Shown here: positions 44,984 through 53,974 of the stretch, in pieces
Numbering within the stretch: position 1 is the first letter of the stretch
Layout of the letters: each line of letters opens with the position of its first letter
Origin: CAINVV01 sp037137375
Lineage (GTDB): Bacteria; Bacteroidota; Bacteroidia; Bacteroidales; Prolixibacteraceae
Length of the DNA: 64,000 nucleotides
Assembly (NCBI GenBank): GCA_037137375.1
Contig: JBAXKJ010000010.1
Coordinates: 62,001-126,000, forward strand
Direction of reading: 5' to 3'
Position numbers and translations under genes: made by a program
The notes under the pieces: model-generated
Seen by the model: only the letters and a program-made list of their open reading frames with translations
Database searches by the model: none
Told to the model about the DNA's origin: nothing

Positions 44984-46138
44984 ATGAAACAAATTAACTC
45001 TGGGACGCTTGTTAAAAGGATCAGAATGATCTTTCCGTTGACAATTATTCTTTCGATAATAGCAGGGTCAACTTGCCTTTTTGCTCAAAATCTGAGCATT
45101 TCCAAAAACTATTTTAAACCGGGAGAGGCTATCAATGTGCAGTTTACAGCACCAGGAAGTTATCCGGCGAATGCCTGGGTAGGAATCATTCCGTCTAATA
45201 TCAGCCATGGCAGTGAAATGGTGAACGATCAAAATGACCTGGTCTATCAGTATCTTGGAGGGAAGACCTCAGGAAGTCTGACTTTCACTTCGCCTGCGGA
45301 ACCTGGAAAGTACGATTTGAGAATGAATGATGATGACAACAGTGGCCGAGAAGTCGCGTCGGTTTCATTCATTGTGTCTCTGACAATTCCTGACCAGGTA
45401 AGGAAACCCTCGACAGGAATGATTTCCATTAGTAAGTATTCATTTAGTCCGGGCGAAAAAATTGTGGTTTCCTTTTCAGTACCGTCAGGTCTGGATCCGA
45501 GCGCCTGGATCGGCATCATACCATCCGCCATATCTCATGGAGAGGAGGCTGTTAATGACCAGAATGACGTTGCCTACCAATATCTGAAAGGCAATTCAAC
45601 GGGAACCCTCGAATTCAATGCCCCGGATAACGCCGGAAGCTGGGACTTGAGACTCAATTCAGACGATAACAGCGGAAAAGAACTTGCCTCTGTGACTTTT
45701 ACCGTTGGGAGTGGGGCGGCAGTCGCTCCTTCATCCGGATACACTCAGCCTTCTCAACCATCTTTACCTCCTGCAGAGGGGGAGGTTATTTTTAACAATT
45801 GGAACAAAGCTTATGTTGATAATCAGTCAGCCGGTCCGGTCTATTTTTATATTTCCAGGCAAACTACCATCACCCGAATCAGCAATTATCACTGGAACAA
45901 CGGAAGTGGCAGAATGGCCGGTGAGATTGGGCTTAGAGATTCAAACGGCAGGACCTACGGACCCTGGAGGGCAGTTGGAACTTCGGGAACCGGGGGCGCA
46001 CAGAATGTAAACTGGGTAGTTGTTCCAAATGTTGCACTGTCGCCGGGAGTTTATCAGATCACAGACAGCGATCCGGGAACCTGGTCAAAGAATTCGGGTT
46101 CTTTTGACTGCGGCTTCAGCGTGGTGATGGGAAAATAA
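44984..46138 (+). CDS. Secreted protein with two tandem beta-sandwich repeats and an unassigned C-terminal domain
   Basis: 384 residues from the ATG at 44984, with a signal peptide ending CLFAQ. Two consecutive repeats of about 95 residues follow: each starts with SIS and a Pro-Gly-Glu turn (YFKPGEAINVQF; FSPGEKIVVSF), has W(V/I)GIIPS and VNDQND, and ends with DLR(M/L)N and a hydrophobic strand. The C-terminal 115 residues (NNWNKAYVDNQSAGPVYFY onward) form another beta-rich domain. A Pro-rich linker near 245-265 separates them. The layout suggests an adhesion or ligand-binding surface protein; no enzymatic motif is visible. It is not clearly in an operon. Confidence 0.75.
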   Translation: MKQINSGTLVKRIRMIFPLTIILSIIAGSTCLFAQNLSISKNYFKPGEAINVQFTAPGSYPANAWVGIIPSNISHGSEMVNDQNDLVYQYLGGKTSGSLTFTSPAEPGKYDLRMNDDDNSGREVASVSFIVSLTIPDQVRKPSTGMISISKYSFSPGEKIVVSFSVPSGLDPSAWIGIIPSAISHGEEAVNDQNDVAYQYLKGNSTGTLEFNAPDNAGSWDLRLNSDDNSGKELASVTFTVGSGAAVAPSSGYTQPSQPSLPPAEGEVIFNNWNKAYVDNQSAGPVYFYISRQTTITRISNYHWNNGSGRMAGEIGLRDSNGRTYGPWRAVGTSGTGGAQNVNWVVVPNVALSPGVYQITDSDPGTWSKNSGSFDCGFSVVMGK

Positions 46139-46180
46139 CTTGCGTAAGGGTATTGAAAATCAGTGATATCCGAAAATTGC

Positions 46181-47494
46181 TCAATCAAACTTAAAACCAA
46201 ATTTCGCAAATGCTCCCGCAAAATAGAGGGGTAAGAATACAATTTTTTCATTTTCCAGAATTCCCATTGGGCCGGCATGAAAAACGACAGAATAGTATGG
46301 TTGATAAGTTTCCCGATAAACATGCAAACTTCGAAGCTTCCCGGAAGGACCATCTTTAACTTCAACCGGATAGATCTTTCCTTCCAGCGCGATTACATAA
46401 TCAATTTCAGCATTGCTGTTTTTGGAGTCCCTCGACCAATAATATAGCTGATTACTGGTTGATGTTGCAAATTCCTGTCCGACAAATTGTTCGGCCAGTT
46501 GTCCGCGGTAAATGGAGAGTAAATTATTATGGTTCAGAGCCTCATTATAGTCTATCCCCATCACCCTGTTCATTAATCCGATATCAAGAAATAGGTTCTT
46601 AAATCTCTTGTCTGAAGCATGAACTTCCAGGGGTATCCCGATACTACTCAACGATTTTATTTTTTTAGCAATTCGGGCTAATAACAGACTTTCGTAGGCT
46701 CTTTTAATCGTGGGAATTGTGAAATCAACAGCTAAGCCTGTATATTTTATTTGTTGTCCAACATTGGCTGCAATCGTTGAAAAAACTGCATTCAGGCAGT
46801 TAATATCTGTCTTAGGTTTATATTTATTGAAATCCAACCTATAAGTTTCACATATTTCATCTTGAACTTCGGCTGCTTGCTTAAGTGATTTCGTGTTTAC
46901 GTACTCGTTAATACATTCGGGCATTCCGCCGACCATCCAATAGATTCTTAGCTGCTCCAAAAGAAAATCATGGATGGATTCTGAAACCTCCGTGATCTGT
47001 TTATTGCAAATTCCGGCTGCTTTTTTATAATTCAATGCCAGTAAAAATTCGGAAAAATTCAATGGATGAACTTCCATCATTTGAATACGCCCAACAGGAA
47101 ACGAAATTTCACTAAAAGCAAATTCTAAGAGTGAACCTGCGGCAACCACGTGTAAATCCGGCATCTTCTCATAAAAATAACGAAGTGACATGATGGCATT
47201 TGGACATATCTGGATTTCATCAAAAAAAAGCAATGTTTTTCCGGCAATGATATCAATACCAGTTCTTAACTCCAGTTCAGAACATATTTTTTGTGGATTT
47301 ATATCACCATTAAACAATGAAATGTATCCGGAATTTTCTTCAAAATCAACTTTTAAATAAAATTCAAACCTATCGTGGGCAAGTTTTTCAATCAGCCAGG
47401 TTTTACCTACCTGCCTTGCTCCACGCATTAACAATGGTTTTCGTCTTTTCTTTTCTACCCAATTTATCAGGTTTGAAAAAGCATATCTTTCCAT
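46181..47494 (-). CDS. AAA-type ATP-binding protein with DUF4143
   Basis: 437 residues. The N-terminal AAA domain has Walker A GARQVGKT (about 25-32), Walker B TLLFFDEIQICP (about 90) and sensor segment VVAAGSLLEFAF. The C-terminal DUF4143 part has a degenerate restriction-endonuclease-like end: AEIDYVIALEGKIYPVEVKDG. These proteins are common, often multi-copy and mobile in Bacteroidota; function is unknown beyond ATP binding. It is convergent with the + strand gene before it and has no obvious operon partner. Confidence 0.92.
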   Translation of the reverse strand: MERYAFSNLINWVEKKRRKPLLMRGARQVGKTWLIEKLAHDRFEFYLKVDFEENSGYISLFNGDINPQKICSELELRTGIDIIAGKTLLFFDEIQICPNAIMSLRYFYEKMPDLHVVAAGSLLEFAFSEISFPVGRIQMMEVHPLNFSEFLLALNYKKAAGICNKQITEVSESIHDFLLEQLRIYWMVGGMPECINEYVNTKSLKQAAEVQDEICETYRLDFNKYKPKTDINCLNAVFSTIAANVGQQIKYTGLAVDFTIPTIKRAYESLLLARIAKKIKSLSSIGIPLEVHASDKRFKNLFLDIGLMNRVMGIDYNEALNHNNLLSIYRGQLAEQFVGQEFATSTSNQLYYWSRDSKNSNAEIDYVIALEGKIYPVEVKDGPSGKLRSLHVYRETYQPYYSVVFHAGPMGILENEKIVFLPLYFAGAFAKFGFKFD

Positions 47495-47590
47495 AGAGAT
47501 TTAGAATAACAAGGCAAATGTATGTAAAAATATTTAGAAAACCAACCCAAATTGACACAATATTATTTAGATTACCAACCCAAATTGCAA

Positions 47591-47660
47591 AACACCTGCT
47601 CTTTTTAGGGGCAGGTGTTCGAGGTAGAAGGTTGGCTCAGTGGGAGTTCACCCACTGAGC
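47591..47660. terminator. Two strong hairpins between minus-strand genes
   Basis: AACACCTGC/GCAGGTGTT (47591-47599, 47611-47619) and GCTCAGTGGG/CCCACTGAGC (47635-47644, 47651-47660), both perfect. The first is followed on the minus strand by TTTTG, so it could end transcription of the TPR/FISUMP gene that stops at 47715. Confidence 0.5.
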
Positions 47661-47714
47661 ACTGGTTACAGGTAGGTAAAGCAACGAATAGGTTATAGGT
47701 TTGGTTGTACCTCT

Positions 47715-50700
47715 TTAGTCTTTCACACAGCGGATGGATGTTGCACGTGGTTGATAAACATTGGGCCATCTATATACGCCAGAGGTAGGTGATATAGTAC
47801 GGACTATTTCCTTGTTATCATTGAAAATAGGGGAAGTCCAAAAATATGCATAAGAATTAAATCCAAAACCTACTCCATTATAGAGTTGGCCACCTGGAAG
47901 CGCATTGAATCCACTTTGTCCGTTAAAAATATCATCATCCCATCCTTCCTGTGATTTCAATTTCTTACCTACTGATCCAGATAATCGCTTAAGCGACCCT
48001 TCCTTCTTTAGGTCTTCTTCAGACATTCCCAGATTTTTTTCCAATATCATCCACTCTGTATCGCTGGGTAGATGCCATCCCTTAGGACAAATACCCTGCA
48101 CGCCTATGGGTGCAGAATTGCCGGCTTTTGCACCGTTCAAAGCAGCAGGCAAGTTATACAGAACTCCATATTTCTGATAGTTCTCAGTGTTCTTCGCTTC
48201 TTTCACATCATATCCCTTATATCCATACACATGGTAGCCTTTTTCAACAAGTGATTTAGCTGAATCGGGACTTACTTCGGGAAGGTATGCCAGATTTTCG
48301 GTCATCCAAGTTTGTGTTCCAATTTTCTTGATTTTATAAACATGTCCATCACGGCTATCTGTAAATGTACCATCAGGGGGAACACCGCCTACAGGTAAAG
48401 AAAAAGCCTTGAAATCAAAATCTGTCGTAAAGCCTTTCTCCGTTCCCGGCTTCATTTTTTTCATAAAATCGTTGAGGTCGGCTTCCCACAAAGTACTCTC
48501 CAGGCGATCTCTTTTCGTACCATACGAATCATAGGATATCCACTTACTATCAGGCGACCATTTTGTACTTTCAATATATTCATCATAATTGGCAGCCAAT
48601 TCTACTTTTTTCCCGTCTGCAACGTTAATAAGAAATATGTGCGATTTTAAGTCTGGAGCATATAGATATCCATTGACAACAATTTTCTTACCATCGGGAG
48701 AGTAAATTGCAGTCAACAACCCAATACTTGGAGACATCTCTTTCCAGTTCGCAATTTTTCGGGATTTGCCAGTTGTAATTGAAATGGCATTCAGTTGACC
48801 ATCTTTAAATGCGATGAGGATCTCCTTTCCTTCAGGCGTCCAGCAATAAGTTTCAACCTTTTCTTGGGTCATGAGTACCTCTCCATTAGTTGCCTTAAGA
48901 ATCCGAAGTTGACCTGTTGAACGTAATAATACTGAAATTTCATTTCCGTCAGGTGACCATGATGGGATGATTTCAATTTCCGGTGTTTTTGTTAATTGGG
49001 TTGGCGTACCTCCTTCAACTGAGCAAATGTAAACTTCCCCCTGATTACACGCAGCAACGGACTTTCCATCCGGTGACAACGAAAAATCATAAGATGAATT
49101 CCCTGCAAAATTTTTAAAGATTGGAATAGGTTTTCCTGTAATTTTGCCATCTTTTAATGATACGGGAATAATTGAAAGATCAATCTTTCCCTGAGATTTC
49201 AACCTCGTTACTACCATTGAACCATCTGGTGATAAGGAAGGAAATCCATAAATATTGTCAATTTCATCCAGAGATATGGTATCATGATTCATAAAATTAA
49301 CTATTTTCAGGTGGTATTTTCCATTGGCTCCATTTTCACAGACCAATAGACTACCACTATTTTTTGCCCATCCCACTACATTTCCCTCTTTTAATTTATC
49401 CAATTCAAATACAGGTCCTCCAAAAACGGAAGCAACTTTAACAGTGTTATTGTCTACTGATGAAGAAAAAAATGAAAAAGCCTTGTTCTCTTTATCTGAC
49501 CATGAAACAAAGTCTCCGACCTCTTTAGGAGTTGATAATTCCATCTCTTGTTTGTCCGACATACGATAAAGCATCTTTTTATCTCCAATCTTATTATACA
49601 AGATCCATTTGTTATCCGGAGATAAGACAAAGTGATTTACACCGAGCGCACACGAATCAAGAATTAGTACCGACTTTCCCTCAATGGATTTCATCTTGAT
49701 GTTAAAACCTTCTCCAACGTATTGTTTATAAAGAAAACTTAACCCATTCTTTGAATAAACTGCATTATTTATTACCAATAAGTTACTTGGGTCGGTAAAC
49801 TGTTTTAATGAATGATCAACAGCTGAAAATGTCCAGATGCTGTTCTTCGAATCCTTCCTTAATGGGAAAATAAGGTTATTACCATCAGGTGACCAATTAA
49901 TATCATATCCATATTGATATGTTATGTCCAAGATTTTTTGAGCAGGTCCTGTTGATCTGCCATTTATTGGGGAGACAGGTATCACAGAAACTGAATTTTT
50001 CCCTAAGAAAGCAACCTTCGTCCCATCAGGTGATAATTTGCTGAATGTAAAAAGTGAGTCATTCAAAGTAAATGGTTCTGCATTCTCAAACGGGATTACT
50101 TTATTTTCAGCAAGCAAGAATTTGCGGTTCGGAATAATATCTGCTATTGAAGATGCCACTTTAACAACATCATTTTTCCCCGCCCATGAATTGATTTTGG
50201 TATACTTTATTCCTGTAACCGAGTCCAGAATTGTTTTATCGTCCAGCACAACCACAGAACTTTTTGGGCGTTCCTTGGCGATGGACTGCTTTACCTGGCT
50301 GATCATCAACTCTGCTACCGGCACCAAATTACTCCTAGGATTCTCTTTAACAATCGCATTAAATGATTTCAGTGCCAGGTCATTTTTCCCCAGTTTGAAA
50401 TAGCAATGGCCGATCCAGAGTTGAGCTTCCTGAGCCAGTTGGGATTTGGGAGCCAGTTTGATCGCTTTTTCATATTCAGCAACTGCTGCCTCATATTTGA
50501 GTTGTTTAAACAGGTCTGCAGCCAGCTTTAAACTTTGTTCTGCTTCGGGTGTCGCCCGTAAGGAAAGGTTGTCGCTAAGGGTTATTTTTGCCTTGGCCAA
50601 TGTTACTATTTCGGTTTGGTCGGCATAGTCGCGTACCACCCGCTCGTAAGCAGCACGTGCCTGGGCATTGCCTAATTTTTCGTAACATTCGCCGATGTAG

Positions 50701-50912
50701 AGCTGCGATTTTGCTGCGTACTCACGCTCTTTTGGATACTTTTTAATGAGATCGCCGAAGAGGGTGATCGCCGCTTTGAGATCCCCCTTGGTTTCCATGG
50801 TAAATTTTGCCTTTTCGAAGAGGATTTTGTGATCCTGCGAGGCCTGCTGTCCCAATGCGGAAAGGGTAAACGCAATGAACAGAATTAAAAGAAAGGATTT
50901 CTTGTTTTTCAT
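47715..50912 (-). CDS. Secreted TPR / beta-propeller / FISUMP-domain protein
   Basis: 1065 residues with a signal peptide ending SALGQ. TPR repeats occupy about 25-215 (ALGEL-type helices; LYIGECYEKLGNAQARAAYERV; LWIGHCYFKLGKNDLALKSFN). A TolB-like series of PD40 beta-propeller blades follows, about 270-800, recognised by repeated SPDGxKxA, SPDG and WSPDG turns. The last 210 residues form a Fibrobacter-type paralogous domain: GTQTWMTENLAYLPEV, GICPKGWHLPSDTEWMILE, then the FWTS and SIRCVKD end. It is probably anchored at or outside the cell surface. A strong Shine-Dalgarno sequence precedes it. It lies downstream of a two-component system with TPRs in its sensor, so a link is likely (inference). 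Confidence 0.88.
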   Translation of the reverse strand: MKNKKSFLLILFIAFTLSALGQQASQDHKILFEKAKFTMETKGDLKAAITLFGDLIKKYPKEREYAAKSQLYIGECYEKLGNAQARAAYERVVRDYADQTEIVTLAKAKITLSDNLSLRATPEAEQSLKLAADLFKQLKYEAAVAEYEKAIKLAPKSQLAQEAQLWIGHCYFKLGKNDLALKSFNAIVKENPRSNLVPVAELMISQVKQSIAKERPKSSVVVLDDKTILDSVTGIKYTKINSWAGKNDVVKVASSIADIIPNRKFLLAENKVIPFENAEPFTLNDSLFTFSKLSPDGTKVAFLGKNSVSVIPVSPINGRSTGPAQKILDITYQYGYDINWSPDGNNLIFPLRKDSKNSIWTFSAVDHSLKQFTDPSNLLVINNAVYSKNGLSFLYKQYVGEGFNIKMKSIEGKSVLILDSCALGVNHFVLSPDNKWILYNKIGDKKMLYRMSDKQEMELSTPKEVGDFVSWSDKENKAFSFFSSSVDNNTVKVASVFGGPVFELDKLKEGNVVGWAKNSGSLLVCENGANGKYHLKIVNFMNHDTISLDEIDNIYGFPSLSPDGSMVVTRLKSQGKIDLSIIPVSLKDGKITGKPIPIFKNFAGNSSYDFSLSPDGKSVAACNQGEVYICSVEGGTPTQLTKTPEIEIIPSWSPDGNEISVLLRSTGQLRILKATNGEVLMTQEKVETYCWTPEGKEILIAFKDGQLNAISITTGKSRKIANWKEMSPSIGLLTAIYSPDGKKIVVNGYLYAPDLKSHIFLINVADGKKVELAANYDEYIESTKWSPDSKWISYDSYGTKRDRLESTLWEADLNDFMKKMKPGTEKGFTTDFDFKAFSLPVGGVPPDGTFTDSRDGHVYKIKKIGTQTWMTENLAYLPEVSPDSAKSLVEKGYHVYGYKGYDVKEAKNTENYQKYGVLYNLPAALNGAKAGNSAPIGVQGICPKGWHLPSDTEWMILEKNLGMSEEDLKKEGSLKRLSGSVGKKLKSQEGWDDDIFNGQSGFNALPGGQLYNGVGFGFNSYAYFWTSPIFNDNKEIVRTISPTSGVYRWPNVYQPRATSIRCVKD

Positions 50913-50918
50913 AATGTT

Positions 50919-50925
50919 ACCTCCT
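50919..50925 (-). promoter_or_regulatory. Strong Shine-Dalgarno sequence before the TPR/FISUMP gene
   Basis: AGGAGGT (minus strand) lies six bases before the ATG at 50912. Such a complete site is uncommon in this phylum and suggests efficient translation. It fixes the start codon. Confidence 0.7.
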
Positions 50926-51019
50926 GTTTGTTCGTGATAGGTTTAAATTCACCAGCAAAGTTGCAGCGTTGGATTGTAGGCCTTGTCATGGAAATGTAAC
51001 GCATTGTAAAAGATTGTCT

Positions 51020-51706
51020 CTATCCCATAAAACGATATCCCCCGCCATAAACTGAAAGGATATATTGCGGATGGGAAGGTTCCTCCTCGATCTTCTTTCT
51101 TATTTTGAGAATATGATTGTCGATGGTTCGGGTGGTAGGGAAGGTGTCGTAGCCCCAGATTTTGTCGAGCAGGGCATCCCGGGTGATCACTTCCTGGCGG
51201 TGCTGGACGAAATACCGGAGAATTTCCGTTTCGAGCGAAGTGAGTTCCTGCTCTAATCCTTTCCGGGTAACCTTGAATCTGATAAAATCCACCACAATCC
51301 CCCCAAAAGTATAACTGTCCGCGGGTTTGGTCTCGGTTTGTTCTGTGTTTCGGAGGCGGGCTTTTATTCGGGCCAGTAGCTCCCTGATGCTGAAGGGTTT
51401 GGTCATATAGTCGTCGGCACCTATTTCGAGTCCGACGACCTTGTCGATTTCCCCACCTTTGGCAGTCAGCATGATGACCGGGATGGAGCTGTTTTTTTGC
51501 CTCAGTTTCCTGCACACTGACAGCCCGTCCATCTCCGGAAGCATGATGTCCAGCAGGATCAGATCCGGATGATCCTCCAGCGCCTTGCGAAGGCCTTCCA
51601 CCCCGTTAACAGCCCAGTCGACTTCATAACCTTCATCCGTTAGGTTGATTTTCAGCCCTTTAATCAGATCTGTTTCGTCTTCGATGATCAGGATCTTCTT
51701 TTTCAT
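51020..51706 (-). CDS. OmpR-family response regulator
   Basis: 228 residues. The receiver domain, 1-120, has IIEDE (acidic pocket), the phosphoacceptor Asp53 in LILLDIMLPEMDG, VIMLTAKG and the KPFS lysine. The C-terminal winged helix DNA-binding domain, about 130-228, includes LTSLETEILRYFVQHRQEVITRD and RTIDNHILKIRKKIEEEP with the final YGGGYRF wing. It is encoded 53 bases after a histidine kinase on the same strand and 107 bases before the TPR/FISUMP gene. It should be phosphorylated by that kinase and control nearby genes, perhaps the FISUMP gene itself. Confidence 0.95.
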   Translation of the reverse strand: MKKKILIIEDETDLIKGLKINLTDEGYEVDWAVNGVEGLRKALEDHPDLILLDIMLPEMDGLSVCRKLRQKNSSIPVIMLTAKGGEIDKVVGLEIGADDYMTKPFSIRELLARIKARLRNTEQTETKPADSYTFGGIVVDFIRFKVTRKGLEQELTSLETEILRYFVQHRQEVITRDALLDKIWGYDTFPTTRTIDNHILKIRKKIEEEPSHPQYILSVYGGGYRFMG

Positions 51707-51759
51707 TTTAATGGGGTACTAAAATCTTATTCATTAATTATATTGGAGACATCTAATTG

Positions 51760-53832
51760 TCAATTACTTAATAGCGGAAGTTGTACCGAAAAGATACTTC
51801 CCTGTCCCGATTCACTCTCCACGTTCACTGAACCATGATGTGCTTCGGCGATGTGTTTGACGAGCGTGAGGCCCAGTCCGCTGCCCCTCCTTTCGGAAAT
51901 CACCTTGTTTTCTGCCTGGTAAAATCGCTGGAAGATCTTTGATTGCTCAGCTTTCGAAATTCCTACACCCTTGTCGGCAACCTGCAAAACGATATTTCCC
52001 TCAGCGGCAAAGAGTCTCACCGTAACCTCTTTTTCGTCGAGGGAAAACTTCATCGCGTTGCTCAACAAATTGATCAGCACGCTGGCCATTGCATCACTGT
52101 CAAAGCTGATCTGTGGAAGGTCCTGCGAAAGCTCCTTGCGGATCACGAATCCCTTTTTCTCGAGGTGGTAGCGATAGGCTTCGAGGGTTTCATCGATCAC
52201 CACAGCCAGGTCACCCACTTTAAAATCGAACTCTTTCCTCCCCATTTCAATTCTGGAAAAATCCAACACGTTGTTAATCAGATGTGTCAGCCGCTCACTC
52301 TCCTTGGTGATGATCTCATAACAATCCTGCCGCTCCTCTTCCGCCAGGTTACCTTTCCGCTGAAGGGTCTCCCCATACAGGCGAATCAACGTCAGCGGGG
52401 TCTTCAGTTCGTGGGAGATGGTGTGGACAAATTCCGTTTTCTGTCGGGTAGTTTCTGTTTCGCGGTTGATGTCCCGGACGATGAGAACGACGCCCAAAAG
52501 CATCAGTCCCAGAATAAAAAGCAAGAGCACCCCGAAGAAAATCAACTCGCGGTAGGAGGTGCCTTCCAGCGTATTAGTCTCCGGATAGGCAGCTACGAGC
52601 TTCCACGGTAGTGGGAACTGACGGAAATTCATTTGGAGGGCTCCATCGGAGGTGATAACTTCCTGGCCTGCCAGGATATTGACACCCTTTTCATCCATGA
52701 TCTGAATGGTTAGGCCCGATTCTTTGGAGATATTTTTTATTAAGGCAGGAATGAGCTGATTCTTCAGCTTGTTGGCATCCCAGCAGAATCCCCCGTAATA
52801 TGACTGGCCGCTATTTAAACCAGGAAACAGGGTATACGAGACCAGCGTAAAATCACTTCCAGCATGGATCAACAGCCGGCCGGCCTTATCCGGTTCGCGG
52901 TATTGAGATTGTTTCTCCTTGATTCCGGGAATGACCGATCGTTGTACAAAGTCTGCGAGCTGTAGTTTCCGCCGGTAGGGAGATTCCTGGCTAACGATCT
53001 CTTTGAATGCATTTTGCAGCGCAGGATATTTACCGTCTTTCAGCTCCAGGGTGAGAACCGTTTCCAGTTCTGCGGTATAAAAATCAAAGACCGCGCGACC
53101 GACCGGCCATAGACCCTGATTGATTTGTCTGTAAAGGTTGAGGACAGATTTCAGATACGGTTCCTCCCCTTTTTGGCTTTTATTTATTTCGCAAAGCTGA
53201 AATTCCGAAAGGAGCCCATAAGGATGGCCGGCATTGTTCGATAACTGTCCATAATTCCGTTCAAGTTCCTGGTAAACGGCAGCGGCTTCCTCTAAATTTT
53301 TAGACTGAAAAAGGCATCTTCCGGTTCTTTCCAATAGTAAGGCACGCTGCTGGTTGGTGGTAGCTTTGGACATACACTCACGATATGCAATTGCTGCTTT
53401 GTGATAATTTTTCGAGGAGAATTCAAGGGATTCAGCCCTTTGCAAATCTTTGCTAAAGGTTGCAGTCGGTTCTTCCTTCGACCACGAATTCATGGTTTCG
53501 GGATTTTTTCCGGTCTTCGGACGGATGATGTTAAAATCGGCATCCAACAAAAATGAATTTCCAGGATCGTTGGTTTGCACAGAATCCGAATTTGTTTTGA
53601 GGGCTGTTAACCCTTTTCTTTCGTATTCGATGAGTCCGTTTTCGAGGGAGTTGACTGCAGATTCGCCGGCTACCCAGCGATTCGATTCCAGCAATTTCTT
53701 GACTGCTTCGCGCCGTTGGGAGAAGGATCCAATACTTAGAAATCCGACGATCACGGTAGGCAGAAAGATCGCAAAGAGGAAAATTAGGACGATTTTCCGT
53801 TTGGAAAGAATCTTATGGTTTAGTTTCAACAC
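51760..53832 (-). CDS. Sensor histidine kinase with periplasmic TPR region
   Basis: 690 residues. One membrane segment lies at about 13-35 and a second at 430-452, leaving a periplasmic domain of nearly 400 residues. Inside it, about 125-240, are TPR-like helices (KDLQRAESLEFSSKNYHKAAIAY and similar). The second half, about 315-420, is beta-rich and sensor-like. The cytoplasmic part has HisKA with His474 in VHTISHELKTPLTLIRLYGETL, then N box ASVLINLLSNAMKFS, G1 VADKGVGI and G2 RGSGLGLTLVKHI. All kinase motifs are intact. TPRs in a periplasmic sensor are unusual and match those in the FISUMP protein encoded downstream. What it senses is unknown. Confidence 0.93.
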   Translation of the reverse strand: MLKLNHKILSKRKIVLIFLFAIFLPTVIVGFLSIGSFSQRREAVKKLLESNRWVAGESAVNSLENGLIEYERKGLTALKTNSDSVQTNDPGNSFLLDADFNIIRPKTGKNPETMNSWSKEEPTATFSKDLQRAESLEFSSKNYHKAAIAYRECMSKATTNQQRALLLERTGRCLFQSKNLEEAAAVYQELERNYGQLSNNAGHPYGLLSEFQLCEINKSQKGEEPYLKSVLNLYRQINQGLWPVGRAVFDFYTAELETVLTLELKDGKYPALQNAFKEIVSQESPYRRKLQLADFVQRSVIPGIKEKQSQYREPDKAGRLLIHAGSDFTLVSYTLFPGLNSGQSYYGGFCWDANKLKNQLIPALIKNISKESGLTIQIMDEKGVNILAGQEVITSDGALQMNFRQFPLPWKLVAAYPETNTLEGTSYRELIFFGVLLLFILGLMLLGVVLIVRDINRETETTRQKTEFVHTISHELKTPLTLIRLYGETLQRKGNLAEEERQDCYEIITKESERLTHLINNVLDFSRIEMGRKEFDFKVGDLAVVIDETLEAYRYHLEKKGFVIRKELSQDLPQISFDSDAMASVLINLLSNAMKFSLDEKEVTVRLFAAEGNIVLQVADKGVGISKAEQSKIFQRFYQAENKVISERRGSGLGLTLVKHIAEAHHGSVNVESESGQGSIFSVQLPLLSN

Positions 53833-53974
53833 GATTTATCTAAGGTTCAGGATTTGATAACCGCTCAACTTTCTAAAGTACAGTAAATTTAACTATTAAA
53901 ATGTCAAATAAATGTCAAAGATTGTCTGAGGATTTAATTTTGAAATGCTTTATTTTAATGCATAAAAAAAACTT

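Noticed and set aside
51943..52611. Open frame of 222 codons on the + strand
   Set aside because: It is antisense to the histidine kinase gene and has no recognisable protein features.
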